64,000 bases of DNA from Aureliella helgolandensis (GTDB lineage: Bacteria; Planctomycetota; Planctomycetia; Pirellulales; Pirellulaceae). The position numbers and the translations under genes are program-made. Under the pieces are notes generated by a model. That model saw nothing but the letters and a program-made list of their open reading frames with translations. It was not told the DNA's origin and made no database searches. Positions 1 through 12,644 of this stretch are shown in pieces; within the stretch, counting starts at the first letter, position 1; each line of letters starts with the position of its first letter. The DNA lies in assembly GCF_007752135.1 (NCBI RefSeq), contig NZ_CP036298.1, forward strand, positions 2,914,001 to 2,978,000, given 5' to 3'.

Positions 1-233
1 CGACGGATGGTTTCGACAACCTTATCACGACGATTGTCCCAAACGTCGAGACCGTCTCCTTTGTTCAAGTAGCGAACGTTGTAGGAGAGGATAGCAATGG
101 ACGGCTTATCTGTCTTCGACAGACTGTCGGCACTTTGCGTTGCAGGCGGGGATTGCGCAGCGGTCGTCGATATGAGTTGTGCGACTACAAGAAGGCAACC
201 CAATAGGGCTTGGAGCATCGGATGGGACATCAT
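1..233 (-). CDS. Exported endonuclease/exonuclease/phosphatase-family protein, truncated by window edge
   Basis: Reading the minus strand from two adjacent ATG codons at 233 and 230 gives about 77 residues with no stop before the window edge. The N-terminus (MMSHPMLQALLGCLLVV) is a signal peptide, with likely cleavage after TTAAQ. The mature part contains ILSYNVRYLNKGDG and WDNRRDKVVETI, the typical opening of the EEP fold (DNase I/exonuclease III/sphingomyelinase-like), where the Asn of SYNVR helps bind metal. The catalytic His and Asp residues would lie beyond the window. It starts 19 bp after the upstream gene on the same strand, so the two are probably co-transcribed. Exported planctomycete members of this family are usually annotated only as hydrolases; the substrate is unknown. 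Confidence 0.8.
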   Translation of the reverse strand, partial: MMSHPMLQALLGCLLVVAQLISTTAAQSPPATQSADSLSKTDKPSIAILSYNVRYLNKGDGLDVWDNRRDKVVETIR

Positions 234-252
234 GAACCTTTGAGTGTATAGG

Positions 253-777
253 TCAATCTGGATTTTGTTTTTTACGTTTGCGTTTGGGGATACCTGCGAG
301 ATAGGACCTCCCCGAATCCACCAGGCAGCTCCCCCGAATCGCCTCTCGCCCGAGCAGCATGCGGAATCCCATTGAGTCGCGATTGGCGAGCGTTAATTCT
401 ATCTGCCAAGCCCGGCCGAATAAACGCACTTGGGTTAAGATCACGGGTCTTTCGGCGGATTCACCGCTGGAACTTCGAACGTGTCGGTACTCGAGCAGGG
501 GAGCCTCGGTTTCGACAACTTTCGACTCACTTCTTTGGCGTGGATGCACTTTGAACCGAATGAATTCTCGGCCTTCGTGTTGAAAGGGCTCGATGTCGTA
601 AGCGTGCAGGCTGGACGACCTGGCACCGGTGTCAACTTTGACTTTGATATTCCGAATCCCGAGCTCCGGCAGCGTGACAAACTCACGCCAGCCAATCGTT
701 AGCTGTGGCTCCTGGATTTCCCCTGGAACATTCATTGCATTGAGTCCTTGCGTTCTTGTTGCAACTACAGCAGGCAT
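253..777 (-). CDS. Retropepsin-like 'ATP-dependent zinc protease' family protein (RimK-associated)
   Basis: A 174-residue cytosolic protein. The core VKVDTGARSSSLHA is the hallmark of the family annotated as ATP-dependent zinc protease (Pfam Zn_protease, PF05618), whose DTGA motif and later GMLLGRE-like segment (here MLLGREAIRG) resemble a one-domain retropepsin aspartic protease. Family members often sit near RimK-type glutamate ligases; none is seen here. The C-terminus is strongly basic (PKRKRKKQ). A second in-frame ATG at 735 (MNVPGEIQEP) lies just before the conserved domain and may be the true start. The gene follows ispG by 30 bp and precedes an exported EEP-family gene by 19 bp, suggesting a three-gene transcript. 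The family call is firm from the motif; the biochemical role is not established. Confidence 0.82.
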   Translation of the reverse strand: MPAVVATRTQGLNAMNVPGEIQEPQLTIGWREFVTLPELGIRNIKVKVDTGARSSSLHAYDIEPFQHEGREFIRFKVHPRQRSESKVVETEAPLLEYRHVRSSSGESAERPVILTQVRLFGRAWQIELTLANRDSMGFRMLLGREAIRGSCLVDSGRSYLAGIPKRKRKKQNPD

Positions 778-806
778 ACCGATGATGAGCCTGAGGCGGT
801 GCCGGG

Positions 807-1973
807 CTATTTAGGGATGGGGGAGGTCTGGGAGACTGCCTCGCGTTGGGCAATGATCTTGTCCAATTCAGCTTTGAGCTTGCCCAGGATTTCATCGTAG
901 GGAAACGCCCCTAAGGATTCCTCGCCCTTCTTGAGGTTGACGCGTGTGGGGCCGCACCACAGACCGAGATCGGCGTCATCCGTTTCACCGGGTCCGTTGA
1001 CTCGGCACCCCATGACAGCGATGGTAATTGCGTGATTCTTGGCATACTGCGTCATCTCCTTGACATCCTGTGCCAATTCCACGAAGGCTTCGTTTTCTAC
1101 GCGAGAGCAGCTCGGGCATGAGATGATATTCAGCGCCGTGGGATCGAGTGCGACGACACTTCTTAATCTGCCAGCGTAGATATCGTCGAGGATACTTCGA
1201 CCGGCTTGGATCTCTTCCGGCTTGCGTGGGTTGGGCACAGTCAGTGAGACGCGAATGGTATCGCCAATGCCTCGTCCAATAAGCTGTTCGAACGCAATTC
1301 GCGTTTTGATGATTCCATCGGGCGGCAAACCTGCTTCGGTGACGCCCAAATGGAGCGGGATGTCTGGTCGCCGAGCTGCAAATTGCTGGTTGATGGTAAC
1401 GACTTGCGACGGATCGCTGTCTTTCATCGAGACGACGAAGCGGGTGAACCCCAGCTCCTCCAGGTACTCGCAGTGTTCCAGACCACTTTCCAAAATGGGG
1501 CCAATCGCGTCGGCAGGATCGAATTTCGATTTTTTGGCGGGATCGATACTGCCGCAGTTGACGCCAATGCGGATCGCGCAGTCATGCTCTTGAGCCACGT
1601 TGGCGATGAACGCGACTTTTTCTTGCCAGGGACGAGACTTCTCGTGGTGATACAGGTGTCCCGGGTTATATCGGATCTTGTCGACGTGGGGCGCGACCTT
1701 CGCGGCGAGGCGATAGTTTTCTTGAAGGTCGACTGAGAGGTTGGCTGACGTTTGAGCGCGGATCTCAGCCAGCGCGGCAGCATCTTTGTCGCTATCTACG
1801 GCAATGCGGACGATATCAGCACCGGCGGCGTGAAGTGCGTTGACCTGACCGACCGTGGCATCGATATTCTGAGTATGCGTGGCTGTCATACTTTGGACAG
1901 AGATGGGGTGTGCGGCACCAATTTCGATCGAGCCAATTCGAACGCTGCGCGTTGGATTGCGTGAAATTCTCAT
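807..1973 (-). CDS. ispG: 4-hydroxy-3-methylbut-2-enyl diphosphate synthase (IspG/GcpE)
   Basis: IspG is the [4Fe-4S] enzyme of the MEP isoprenoid pathway that reductively opens methylerythritol cyclodiphosphate. The N-terminal TIM-barrel region shows [34 protein letters not shown] and IRIGVNCGS. The C-terminal reductase domain has CPSCSR and GCRVNGPGE, giving cluster ligands at about Cys286, Cys289 and Cys323 and the conserved Glu. The reading frame extends 36 codons upstream, but the ATG at 1973 ([14 protein letters not shown]) matches the family N-terminus and gives 388 residues, close to the usual length. It is the first gene of a likely minus-strand transcript with the zinc-protease-family gene. 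No other MEP-pathway gene is nearby. Confidence 0.97.
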   Translation of the reverse strand: MRISRNPTRSVRIGSIEIGAAHPISVQSMTATHTQNIDATVGQVNALHAAGADIVRIAVDSDKDAAALAEIRAQTSANLSVDLQENYRLAAKVAPHVDKIRYNPGHLYHHEKSRPWQEKVAFIANVAQEHDCAIRIGVNCGSIDPAKKSKFDPADAIGPILESGLEHCEYLEELGFTRFVVSMKDSDPSQVVTINQQFAARRPDIPLHLGVTEAGLPPDGIIKTRIAFEQLIGRGIGDTIRVSLTVPNPRKPEEIQAGRSILDDIYAGRLRSVVALDPTALNIISCPSCSRVENEAFVELAQDVKEMTQYAKNHAITIAVMGCRVNGPGETDDADLGLWCGPTRVNLKKGEESLGAFPYDEILGKLKAELDKIIAQREAVSQTSPIPK

Positions 1974-2340
1974 GAAACGCTTTAGAGTGTGGGGAAGACC
2001 AATTGGACGAGAAGGAGAGTGCTTCAGCCAAGGGCTGCAGGGCAATCGCAAGGGGAATCCCCCGAGTGGCTTCACATTCAAGGATTTAGTATTCTACCGC
2101 ACTTCCGGTCGCAAACTAGCGAGGTACGATAGGGCGACGCAAGTTTTGCTACCTTCGACCATTGGAAAAGCTTTCCTACACCCTGGAATGCATTAAACTG
2201 AGAACGGCACGCACCGTTCGCCGTGGCCCCAGTTGCCACTAGAAATGCGGCACTGGAAAGCAGGCGGCATGCGTTCCCTACGACTTCCTTACGCTACGAT
2301 TTCGTTACGAATCGTGATCCGTGAAAAGCACTGAAAACCT

Positions 2341-3288
2341 ATGCATATGATTGATCGCCCACGAATTCGAATCACCACTACTCTCCCTCGGCTAGCCTGG
2401 CAGGCGGTGGCTATGGCCAGCCTTGCATGCTGGATTGCAACCGGCAGCTCGATCTTACAGGATGCTGCAGCGCAGGATGCGGTGTCCTCCTCGCTCGACG
2501 CGGCAGCGCAGGGGGGGGCACTGCAGGTCTATCCGCTCGATGTGACCCTCAATAAAGAGGGCAATGCCTTTGTAGCAGACCGCTCTTTGCACGGAGTATG
2601 GCAGTGGAAAGATGAGAAACTATCGATCCTGTTCGAAGGCTCGCCCAAGTTTCGTACCCCTCTGAATGCCGCTTATTCGATTGCCACCGACGTTGACGGG
2701 ACGCTATTGGTTGGTGATTCAGCCACGCGAGAGGTTTATCGCATCGGTGACGACGCGGTGCCAAAACCGATTACGGGGGGCAAAATCGGAATTCCCATCG
2801 ACATTGCCGTGAAGTCGGACGGAACGATCTATGTCGCTGATTTGGAGCTGCGAAGACTCGTGCGCATACCTGCCGGAACCGGCGATGTCGAAGCGGTGGC
2901 AAGCGTCAATCCACGCGGTGTGTTCGCGGATCATCAAGACCGCGTTTGGGTCGTTTCTCAGAATCCGCAGCAGTTGCTAATGGTGTCCGACGCGGGGGAG
3001 GTGACAGCGATTGTCAAAGAACGCACTTTTGAATTCCCTCACCAAGTCGTGGTGAATCGAGCCGGCGAAGCCTTTGTCACTGACGGCTATAAGAAAGCGA
3101 TATGGAGAGTTAAGCCAGGAGCAGCCGCTGAAGTCTTCAGCAGCGGAGCTCCTTTGGATGGGCCAGTCGGTATTGCGTTGGATGCCAACGACCAACTCGT
3201 GGTGGTCGATCCGCGGGCTCAAGCGGTGTTTCGCATCGATGCCGACGGGAAGGCAGAAGAGTGGTTCAAAATCCAAAAATCGAAGTAA
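2341..3288 (+). CDS. Exported NHL/SMP-30-like beta-propeller protein
   Basis: This 315-residue protein begins with a long signal sequence; the hydrophobic stretch WQAVAMASLACWIATGSSI ends near an AAAQDA cleavage region. The rest consists of repeated propeller blades with phrases such as VTLNKEGNAFVADRSLHGV, IAVKSDGTIYVADLELRRL, VVNRAGEAFVTDGYKKAIW and IALDANDQLVVVDPRAQAV, the NHL/gluconolactonase-like pattern (about five or six blades). Such proteins bind ligands or act as lactonase-like enzymes; no metal-site residues can be assigned by eye, so activity is unknown. A second in-frame ATG lies two codons downstream (2347). It is transcribed divergently from ispG with a 370-bp gap and appears monocistronic. 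Confidence 0.8.
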   Translation: MHMIDRPRIRITTTLPRLAWQAVAMASLACWIATGSSILQDAAAQDAVSSSLDAAAQGGALQVYPLDVTLNKEGNAFVADRSLHGVWQWKDEKLSILFEGSPKFRTPLNAAYSIATDVDGTLLVGDSATREVYRIGDDAVPKPITGGKIGIPIDIAVKSDGTIYVADLELRRLVRIPAGTGDVEAVASVNPRGVFADHQDRVWVVSQNPQQLLMVSDAGEVTAIVKERTFEFPHQVVVNRAGEAFVTDGYKKAIWRVKPGAAAEVFSSGAPLDGPVGIALDANDQLVVVDPRAQAVFRIDADGKAEEWFKIQKSK

Positions 3289-3836
3289 GGCTCTGCCTCG
3301 ATTCTCGATTGAATTTTCAGATTGCATGCCTGTGGGGCACAAACTCTGTGCTTGGGGAAGAGCTTGCGTGGGAGGCGTTAAAACGAACTCGTGGCCTAGT
3401 TGAAACAATCCATCCCTGCATGAGCGGATATATGTGTGAGTGGGTATACTGACATTCGAAAAATCATTTCGAGCGAATGCCCCGCGGGCAACGAGGAAAA
3501 AGAAAACCACTGGATCTGCTTGTTTCACACCGATGCCAAATTTCAAAGTGGCGAATGCACCTGTAGCTGGCGGGTGCGGCTGATCGCTGAGTTTCGGTCC
3601 TGAGGAACAGTGGTTGGGGAAGGTGCCGAGCGACTAGGCTCTGGCTCTGGATGCGGCACCTGCGTTTTATGCGATGCGATTTTCAATCTGGATTTCTTAG
3701 CCCAGGATTCTGTAGACGCAGGACTATGTGAGGGAAACTAGGTTGGCGGAAACTCAGTGGCAAAGATCGCATTTGGGCTGGTGCATTGTGCGAGCACTCT
3801 ACAATTGCAGTGGCGAGCCGCCAATAGTGCCACCTT
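3289..3836. other. Intergenic, no gene recognised
   Basis: About 550 bp between the propeller gene and the permease. Short open frames on both strands here have no recognisable protein character, no signal peptide and no convincing ribosome site. I see no strong terminator hairpin. Confidence 0.5.
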
Positions 3837-4820
3837 GTGGGATCGGTACAGGGAGCGTCATCAACGGCCGACCGTTCGGTTCTTCAGGGAGTCTTCGAAC
3901 TGAGTTTATCTAGCTGCACCATTGGGAGTGTTATCACGCTCTTGCCAGCCATGTTCCTGGCGCAGAATTTTTGGGGGGAGCTGGATGACTGGCTTGCAAA
4001 TTGCCTCGATGTATTGCCGCAGCAGTTCATTGCGTTTGCGACGCAAGAGTGGTCGCCGGACCAGTGGTCGCCTCGCGTTTTGATCTCAATTTTAATTTTA
4101 GCGGGCTCCGCGTTCGTCCAGGCGACGGTTGGATTTGCTGCTGCGTTGTTCGGGCTGCCATTGCTGTTGTGGGCAGGGAACAGCTTGGTAGAGGCCCAAG
4201 TCATGATAATCACGGCGATGCTGGCTCAAAACTTTCTCTCGGTTTGGAAGCTGAGACGCAGTATTGATTTGCGAGAGGTCGTTGTCCCTGCTGCTATCCG
4301 AATCTCAGCGTTGCCGATTGGCGTTGCAGGACTGGGCTTCGTAATGACCTGGTCTGCTGCCGCGGTCAATCAACTAGTGGGAGGCATTATTCTGTTTGCG
4401 GTTGCGCTCCAATCGTTGGTGGGCATTGAGTGGAAAAATGCCAACAAACCGATTTGGGTGGCCGCCACCTTTGGCGGGAGCGGAATCTTGCAGGGGCTTT
4501 CCGGGATGAGCGGGCCGCCCATGGTGTTGTGGGTGCATGGGCAACGCTTTTCGGCCGATCGGGCGCGGGCGTTCTTATTCAGCATGTACATTAGCAATTT
4601 TGGGCCCCAGATGGCATTGTTGACTTGGCGATTTGGCTTCTCGGTATGGTACTCCGCCGGCATTGCCCTGTTGTCCGTGCCATTGGTCATCGTCGGCGCG
4701 TTACTCGGTCTACGCCTCGGTAGCTGGTTTGGAGACCGATGGTTACGTCCAATTACCTACTTATGTCTAATCGTGTTGGCTGTTTCTTCGATGCTTGAGC
4801 CTTGGCTCAACCGTCCGTGA
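3837..4820 (+). CDS. TauE/SafE (TSUP) family membrane permease
   Basis: The protein is rich in hydrophobic helices (seven or eight), including VLISILILAGSAFVQATVGF near the N-terminus and YSAGIALLSVPLVIVGALLG near the C-terminus. The QATVGFAAALFGLPLLL stretch followed, after a central cytoplasmic segment, by a second half with GILQGLSGMSGPPMVLW is the internal repeat of the TSUP family, which moves sulfite, sulfonates or other small organic anions. The substrate cannot be inferred from context. The frame opens with GTG at 3837; an ATG at 3951 (MFLAQNFWGEL) is an alternative start, and neither has a clear ribosome site, so the first 38 residues are uncertain. The neighbouring synthase begins 178 bp downstream. 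Confidence 0.85.
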   Translation: MGSVQGASSTADRSVLQGVFELSLSSCTIGSVITLLPAMFLAQNFWGELDDWLANCLDVLPQQFIAFATQEWSPDQWSPRVLISILILAGSAFVQATVGFAAALFGLPLLLWAGNSLVEAQVMIITAMLAQNFLSVWKLRRSIDLREVVVPAAIRISALPIGVAGLGFVMTWSAAAVNQLVGGIILFAVALQSLVGIEWKNANKPIWVAATFGGSGILQGLSGMSGPPMVLWVHGQRFSADRARAFLFSMYISNFGPQMALLTWRFGFSVWYSAGIALLSVPLVIVGALLGLRLGSWFGDRWLRPITYLCLIVLAVSSMLEPWLNRP

Positions 4821-4997
4821 GCTGACGATTCGGCCTATTGTTGCCTCACCGTGAGGGTGCGGGGGGCGGTGACGGGTTTCCGTTTTTTGCCGGTGCCGAT
4901 ATAAATTACGGTCCATACCAGACTACATCTCGTCCGAATGGCAGGTGGTTTAGGGCTGCTGCTGGTAATGCTTGTTTGGATTCTTAAGGATTTTCCT

Positions 4998-6023
4998 GTG
5001 CCGTTCGCCGAAATTGGACCGATCGCCGTTCACTTACCTGAGCGTATTGAAACGAACGATCAGCTGCAGGCAGAGTTTCCCAACTGGGACCTTCAGCTCA
5101 TTGGTGAAAAGACGGGAATACTCAGTCGGCATATTGCCGCTCCCAATGAGACTGCATCCGATTTGGCTGTAGCTGCAGCCGAGAAATTGTTCTCGGAACA
5201 TGGGGTTGATCGACAATCGATCGACTTTGTGTTGTTATGCACGCAGACTCCCGACTACCCGCTCCCCACGACTGCTTGTTTGATTCAGCAGCGGCTCGGT
5301 TTGCGAGAAAACTGCGGAGCGCTCGATTTTAATTTGGGATGCTCGGGCTTTGTCTATGGTCTGGCGATGGCCGAGGGCTTAATTCGTTGTGGGGCGGCCA
5401 GCAATATCCTCTTGCTAACGGCGGAAACCTATTCGAAATATATCGATGCCGACGATCGCAGTCTCCGCACGATATTTGGGGATGCTGCTGCAGCAACATT
5501 GGTTCAGGCGTCGCCGAACCAAAGTCTCAGCGGATTTCAGTTTGGAACCGACGGTAGTGGGGCTGATACGCTTCTGGTCGCTGACGGCGGTGCTCGGCAG
5601 CCCGATGCAGCAATAAAGCCAAGGCACCGCAAGCGGTGGAAGAGCCGATTGTACATGGATGGTCCCAGCCTCTTGAATTTTACGATCGTGGCCGTTCCGC
5701 AATTGGTCCAGGACGTATTGAAGGCAGCTGGACTGGAGGAAAAAGACGTCGACTATTACTTGTTGCATCAAGCGACTCGTAAGATGTTGGAACAGCTGCA
5801 AATTCAACTGGGCCTGGATGACTCACGACTCCCGATTCGATTGCAAAACGTTGGCAATACTGTCTCAAGTACACTTCCCATTCTGATATCACAGATGCGG
5901 GAGGATGGTTCGCTGAAGCCGCAGGCTAGTTCACTACTGATCGGCTTTGGGGTAGGCTGGTCCTGGGCTGGTTGCTCGTGGAAAGAAACTTGGCTTCCTA
6001 AATCGGCGGCCCCAGACGCCTAA
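4998..6023 (+). CDS. 3-oxoacyl-ACP synthase III-like (FabH-family) condensing enzyme
   Basis: A thiolase-fold condensing enzyme of the KAS III group. The catalytic triad is visible: Cys115 in FNLGCSGFVYGL, His257 in YLLHQATRKM and Asn287 in NVGNTVSSTLPI, matching Cys112/His244/Asn274 of E. coli FabH. I place the start at GTG 4998 because AAGGA lies seven bases before it and the protein then begins just before IGPIAVHLPE, as FabH proteins do; a frame-compatible ATG at 4938 would add 20 hydrophobic residues untypical of the family. Length is 341 residues. It could be the housekeeping FabH or a specialised condensing enzyme. It is followed 24 bp later by yqgE, and the acyl-AMP ligase fusion lies 1.5 kb downstream. 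Confidence 0.92.
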   Translation: MPFAEIGPIAVHLPERIETNDQLQAEFPNWDLQLIGEKTGILSRHIAAPNETASDLAVAAAEKLFSEHGVDRQSIDFVLLCTQTPDYPLPTTACLIQQRLGLRENCGALDFNLGCSGFVYGLAMAEGLIRCGAASNILLLTAETYSKYIDADDRSLRTIFGDAAAATLVQASPNQSLSGFQFGTDGSGADTLLVADGGARQPDAAIKPRHRKRWKSRLYMDGPSLLNFTIVAVPQLVQDVLKAAGLEEKDVDYYLLHQATRKMLEQLQIQLGLDDSRLPIRLQNVGNTVSSTLPILISQMREDGSLKPQASSLLIGFGVGWSWAGCSWKETWLPKSAAPDA

Positions 6024-6046
6024 TGCTATTAATGTGATACCGTACT

Positions 6047-6607
6047 ATGGACTCGATTCAAGGCCGCGCACTGGTTGCCTCTCCCTACCTCAACGACCCC
6101 AATTTCTTGAGATCGGTCGTCTATGTCTTGCAGCACGATGAAGAAGGGGCGTTCGGCCTAGTGCTGAACCGTCCAACGCAGGCCACGATTGGAGAATTGA
6201 TGGAGCAGTTGGGGGAAACGTCCGTCGTCAATGATGCGAATGTGTATTGGGGAGGGCCCGTGGATGGTCCTTTGATGCTATTGCAAGAAGCGGTGAGTCC
6301 CAGTGGCGACCATGCGATTTTTGCTGCCTCGGATCAAGCCAAAATCTTAAAGATCTGTGTGGGCAATGAGATGGAAGAGGTCGGGGCTGGCCGCTATCGA
6401 ATCTTTGACGGTTACGCCGGGTGGGGAGCAGAGCAATTGAATCGCGAGCTCAAGTCGGGGGATTGGCTGTTGTGGGATGTGACTCCCAACCACATTTTCA
6501 CCGAAGTTGATGAATTGTGGGAATCGGCCATCAAGTCCATCGGTCGCGATGTACTGGCCGGAGGGATTGACCGTTCGCGCATTCCCGAAGATCCAGCCTT
6601 CAACTAG
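6047..6607 (+). CDS. YqgE/AlgH family protein (UPF0301)
   Basis: This 186-residue cytosolic protein shows the complete family signature: GRALVASPYLNDPNFLRSVV at the N-terminus, HDEEGAFGLVLNRPT, WGGPVDGPLMLL and the late FDGYAGWGAEQLNREL plus GDWLLWD. The family is widespread in bacteria; AlgH was named as a transcriptional regulator in Pseudomonas, but a general biochemical function is not established. It sits 24 bp after the KAS III gene and 33 bp before a phosphatase gene, so the three probably share a transcript. Confidence 0.93.
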   Translation: MDSIQGRALVASPYLNDPNFLRSVVYVLQHDEEGAFGLVLNRPTQATIGELMEQLGETSVVNDANVYWGGPVDGPLMLLQEAVSPSGDHAIFAASDQAKILKICVGNEMEEVGAGRYRIFDGYAGWGAEQLNRELKSGDWLLWDVTPNHIFTEVDELWESAIKSIGRDVLAGGIDRSRIPEDPAFN

Positions 6608-6639
6608 GCGACATTCCATCTTGGCGAAGTAAAGCGTTT

Positions 6640-7347
6640 ATGCGCACGATTGCTATCGGGGATATTCACGGATGTTCAAAAGCTCTCGATGGTCTGTTGC
6701 AGATCCTCGACCCTCAACCCGCTGACTGCTTAGTCTTTCTGGGGGACTATGTGGATCGAGGACCCGACAGTCGGGGGGTGATCGATATGCTTTTGGAGCT
6801 CGAGGGGCGATGTAAAACGGTATTCTTGCGCGGCAACCATGAGATTATGTTCAGCGGCGTTTTGCGCGGTCTAGAGCCAACGCTTTGGATGCAGAACGGT
6901 GGCAGTCAAACGCTCACCAGCTACGGTGGTTTGCTGGATCACGTTCCCGATCGCCATCGCGAGTTCCTGCAGAACTGTGTTCCGCACTACGAGACGGAAA
7001 AGTCCATGTTTGTGCATGCCAACTATGTGGCGGACCTACCGTTGGATCAGCAGCCCGATTTGGCGCTGTACTGGGAACATCTGAACGATCGCTGGCCGGA
7101 ACCCCACGTATCGGGCAAGCATGTGTACTGCGGACACACCCCCCAGACTGGAGGTCAGATTGGTTGGTATAGTCATTTCACCTGCATCGACACCTGCTGT
7201 TTTGGTGGTAACTGGTTGACGGCGGTGGATGTGGATAGTTGGGAAAGCTGGCAGGTTTCCAGGCAGGGGCATTTGCGCGAGAACTGGCGTTTGCTGAAGA
7301 AGATTGTCCAAAAGATTCGGAAAAATGCGCGACGATACCGATCGTAG
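6640..7347 (+). CDS. Metallophosphoesterase, serine/threonine protein phosphatase-like
   Basis: A 235-residue PPP-type metallophosphatase. The three signature blocks appear in order: GDIHGCSKAL (residues 7-16), GDYVDRGPDSRGV and RGNHEIM, with later metal-binding histidines in FVHANY and YCGHTPQTGG. These bind a di-metal centre that hydrolyses phosphoesters. Small bacterial enzymes of this kind (PrpA/ApaH-like) dephosphorylate proteins or dinucleoside tetraphosphates; the sequence alone does not decide. The start ATG at 6640 directly precedes the RTIAIGDIHG strand. The C-terminus is basic (KKIVQKIRKNARR). It is the last gene of the KAS III-yqgE run; 230 bp separate it from the acyl-AMP ligase fusion. 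Confidence 0.92.
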   Translation: MRTIAIGDIHGCSKALDGLLQILDPQPADCLVFLGDYVDRGPDSRGVIDMLLELEGRCKTVFLRGNHEIMFSGVLRGLEPTLWMQNGGSQTLTSYGGLLDHVPDRHREFLQNCVPHYETEKSMFVHANYVADLPLDQQPDLALYWEHLNDRWPEPHVSGKHVYCGHTPQTGGQIGWYSHFTCIDTCCFGGNWLTAVDVDSWESWQVSRQGHLRENWRLLKKIVQKIRKNARRYRS

Positions 7348-7559
7348 GCATTTCAAGGCAAGTTAGTTTGACTTTTCCCAATTCCCGGCCAAATGATCTC
7401 GCTTCGGAGTTCAACAACTGGACGATAGAGGCTCTCAGGCTCAGCAATACTCTTTCAGCTATCCGCACGTTCAACACGCTTGGCACCTTGCGATAAATGG
7501 CTGGTATAGCGAAAGTAGTAGGGTTGTGCCGAATGCGTCGGTCATTATTCGTTTCCTAG

Positions 7560-11030
<3,471 letters not shown>

Positions 11031-11165
11031 GTGGAGAAGTTGCTCGACTGGCCAGCTTCCTGGTTTCGCGGGGTTGCGTGTAGGAGTACACTGGAGGGAA
11101 ATTTACTGGAGGGGCGCCCTAGGATTCCCCTCAGTTCCTGCTTCCTCACCTTGCGAGACCAACGC

Positions 11166-12491
11166 ATGAGCCTACCTTCATCTTCGAGCACGAATGCTAA
11201 CCCTTCCACAGGGATTTCCTCGCGACGTGCCTTTGTCGGAACCACTGCTGCTGCATCTGCCGCGCTAGCATCGATGGTGCATACCTCTGCCGCGCATGCA
11301 GCTGAAACCCGCGAGCTACGCTTGGCCTTAGTGGGCTGCGGTGGACGTGGGAAGGGTGCCCTCAACGATTCACTGACGATCAACGAAAACATCAAGTTGG
11401 TTTCGGTGGCTGACTTGTACATGAAGAATTGCGAATTTGCGGTCAAGTCCGCTGCGCGTTCCCATGCGGACAAAGTGGCCGTCCCCGAGAGCAAAATGTA
11501 TGCGGGTCTCGACGCGTACAAGAAAGTTCTCGAGGACCCCGAAGTGGATGTTGTGCTGCTCACCACCTCCCCCGGGTTTCGCCCCTACCATGTGCTCGAA
11601 GCGGTTCAAGCGGGCAAGCATGTGTTTGCAGAAAAGCCATCGTGCGTGGATCCCGCTGGCTATCGGGTTTGCTTGCAAGCACATGAGCTGGCCGAAAAGA
11701 ATGGGACAGCGATTGTTACAGGGACGCAATACCGTCGACAAACAAATTACATTGGCGCCGTTGAACAAATTCGAAATGGTGCGATCGGCGATATTGTCAG
11801 CGCAGTGACCCGCTATTGCTCAAACGGGATTTGGTTCAAGAATCGAGAACCGGGTATGAGTGATACGGAGTACGAGCTCTACAATTGGATGCACTATATT
11901 TGGTTGAGTGGAGACCAAATTGCTGAGCAAGCGGTGCATAATATTGACGCGATGAACTGGGTCATGGGCTCCGCCCCTGAATCTGCCTATGGTTCGGGGG
12001 GACGCTTTACCCGGCCTGAAGGTAGTGAAATGTGGGACAGCGTTTCAGTGGATTACGTTTATCCCGGTGACCGTCGACTGTCGTTCATGTGTCGGCAGAT
12101 TCCTGGAAGTGAATCGGAGAATGGCAATGTCGTCTATGGCACCGAGGGCACTTGTTTCATCAGTGCGATGAGTGGCGGCTCGAAGATTCTGGACCGCACC
12201 GGCAAAGAAGTCTGGCAGCAGGGCGGAAGTATCGGTGAGGCTTACCAACAAGAGCACAAGGATTTGATCGATTCCATCCGGGCTGGCAAGCCTATAGTGG
12301 AACTGAAGCAAACCGCGGACAGCTCGCTTACCGCAGTCATGGGACGCATGGCAGCCTATACCGGGCAACGGGTTTCCTGGGACTTTGTCACCAAGGAATC
12401 GACTCTAGACTTGTTTCCTAAGGATTTGTCTTGGGACGGAGAGCGTCCCGAGCCCAAGTTTGCCATTCCTGGGGCTACCAAGCTGGTTTAG
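11166..12491 (+). CDS. Tat-exported Gfo/Idh/MocA family oxidoreductase
   Basis: The protein (441 residues from ATG 11166) starts with a twin-arginine signal, SRRAFVGTTAAASAALASM, ending near HAAETREL. The Rossmann NAD(P)-binding part follows with ALVGCGGRGKGAL, then the EKP motif in VFAEKPSCVD, which supplies the conserved lysine of the Gfo/Idh/MocA family, and the C-terminal alpha/beta domain with EQAVHNIDAMNWVMG. Planctomycetes carry many exported members, some acting on sugars or glycans with tightly bound cofactor; the substrate here is unknown. The frame could extend upstream to a GTG immediately after the preceding stop, but the Tat signal fixes the start at 11166. It lies 135 bp after the oxoamine synthase fusion, in the same direction. 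Confidence 0.92.
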   Translation: MSLPSSSSTNANPSTGISSRRAFVGTTAAASAALASMVHTSAAHAAETRELRLALVGCGGRGKGALNDSLTINENIKLVSVADLYMKNCEFAVKSAARSHADKVAVPESKMYAGLDAYKKVLEDPEVDVVLLTTSPGFRPYHVLEAVQAGKHVFAEKPSCVDPAGYRVCLQAHELAEKNGTAIVTGTQYRRQTNYIGAVEQIRNGAIGDIVSAVTRYCSNGIWFKNREPGMSDTEYELYNWMHYIWLSGDQIAEQAVHNIDAMNWVMGSAPESAYGSGGRFTRPEGSEMWDSVSVDYVYPGDRRLSFMCRQIPGSESENGNVVYGTEGTCFISAMSGGSKILDRTGKEVWQQGGSIGEAYQQEHKDLIDSIRAGKPIVELKQTADSSLTAVMGRMAAYTGQRVSWDFVTKESTLDLFPKDLSWDGERPEPKFAIPGATKLV

Positions 12492-12644
12492 CAGACTGGT
12501 TTAGCAAGTGGGGAATGAGTGCGGTATCGGCCGGCGGCGGGTACCGCACAAGCATCATCTAGGCCTTCTCCAGGCTGCGGCGGGAACGCGGAGTCTGGGG
12601 AGTTGGGGGGAGCGGCAGCTCGCCTTAAGAATCTAGGGAAATCC

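Noticed and set aside
2977-3546. 189-codon minus-strand frame across the end of the propeller gene
   Set aside because: It is mostly antisense to a clear beta-propeller gene, and its translation has no domain, signal peptide or sensible composition.
4938-4997. Upstream N-terminal extension of the KAS III gene from ATG 4938
   Set aside because: It would add 20 hydrophobic residues not found in FabH proteins; GTG 4998 has a proper ribosome site.
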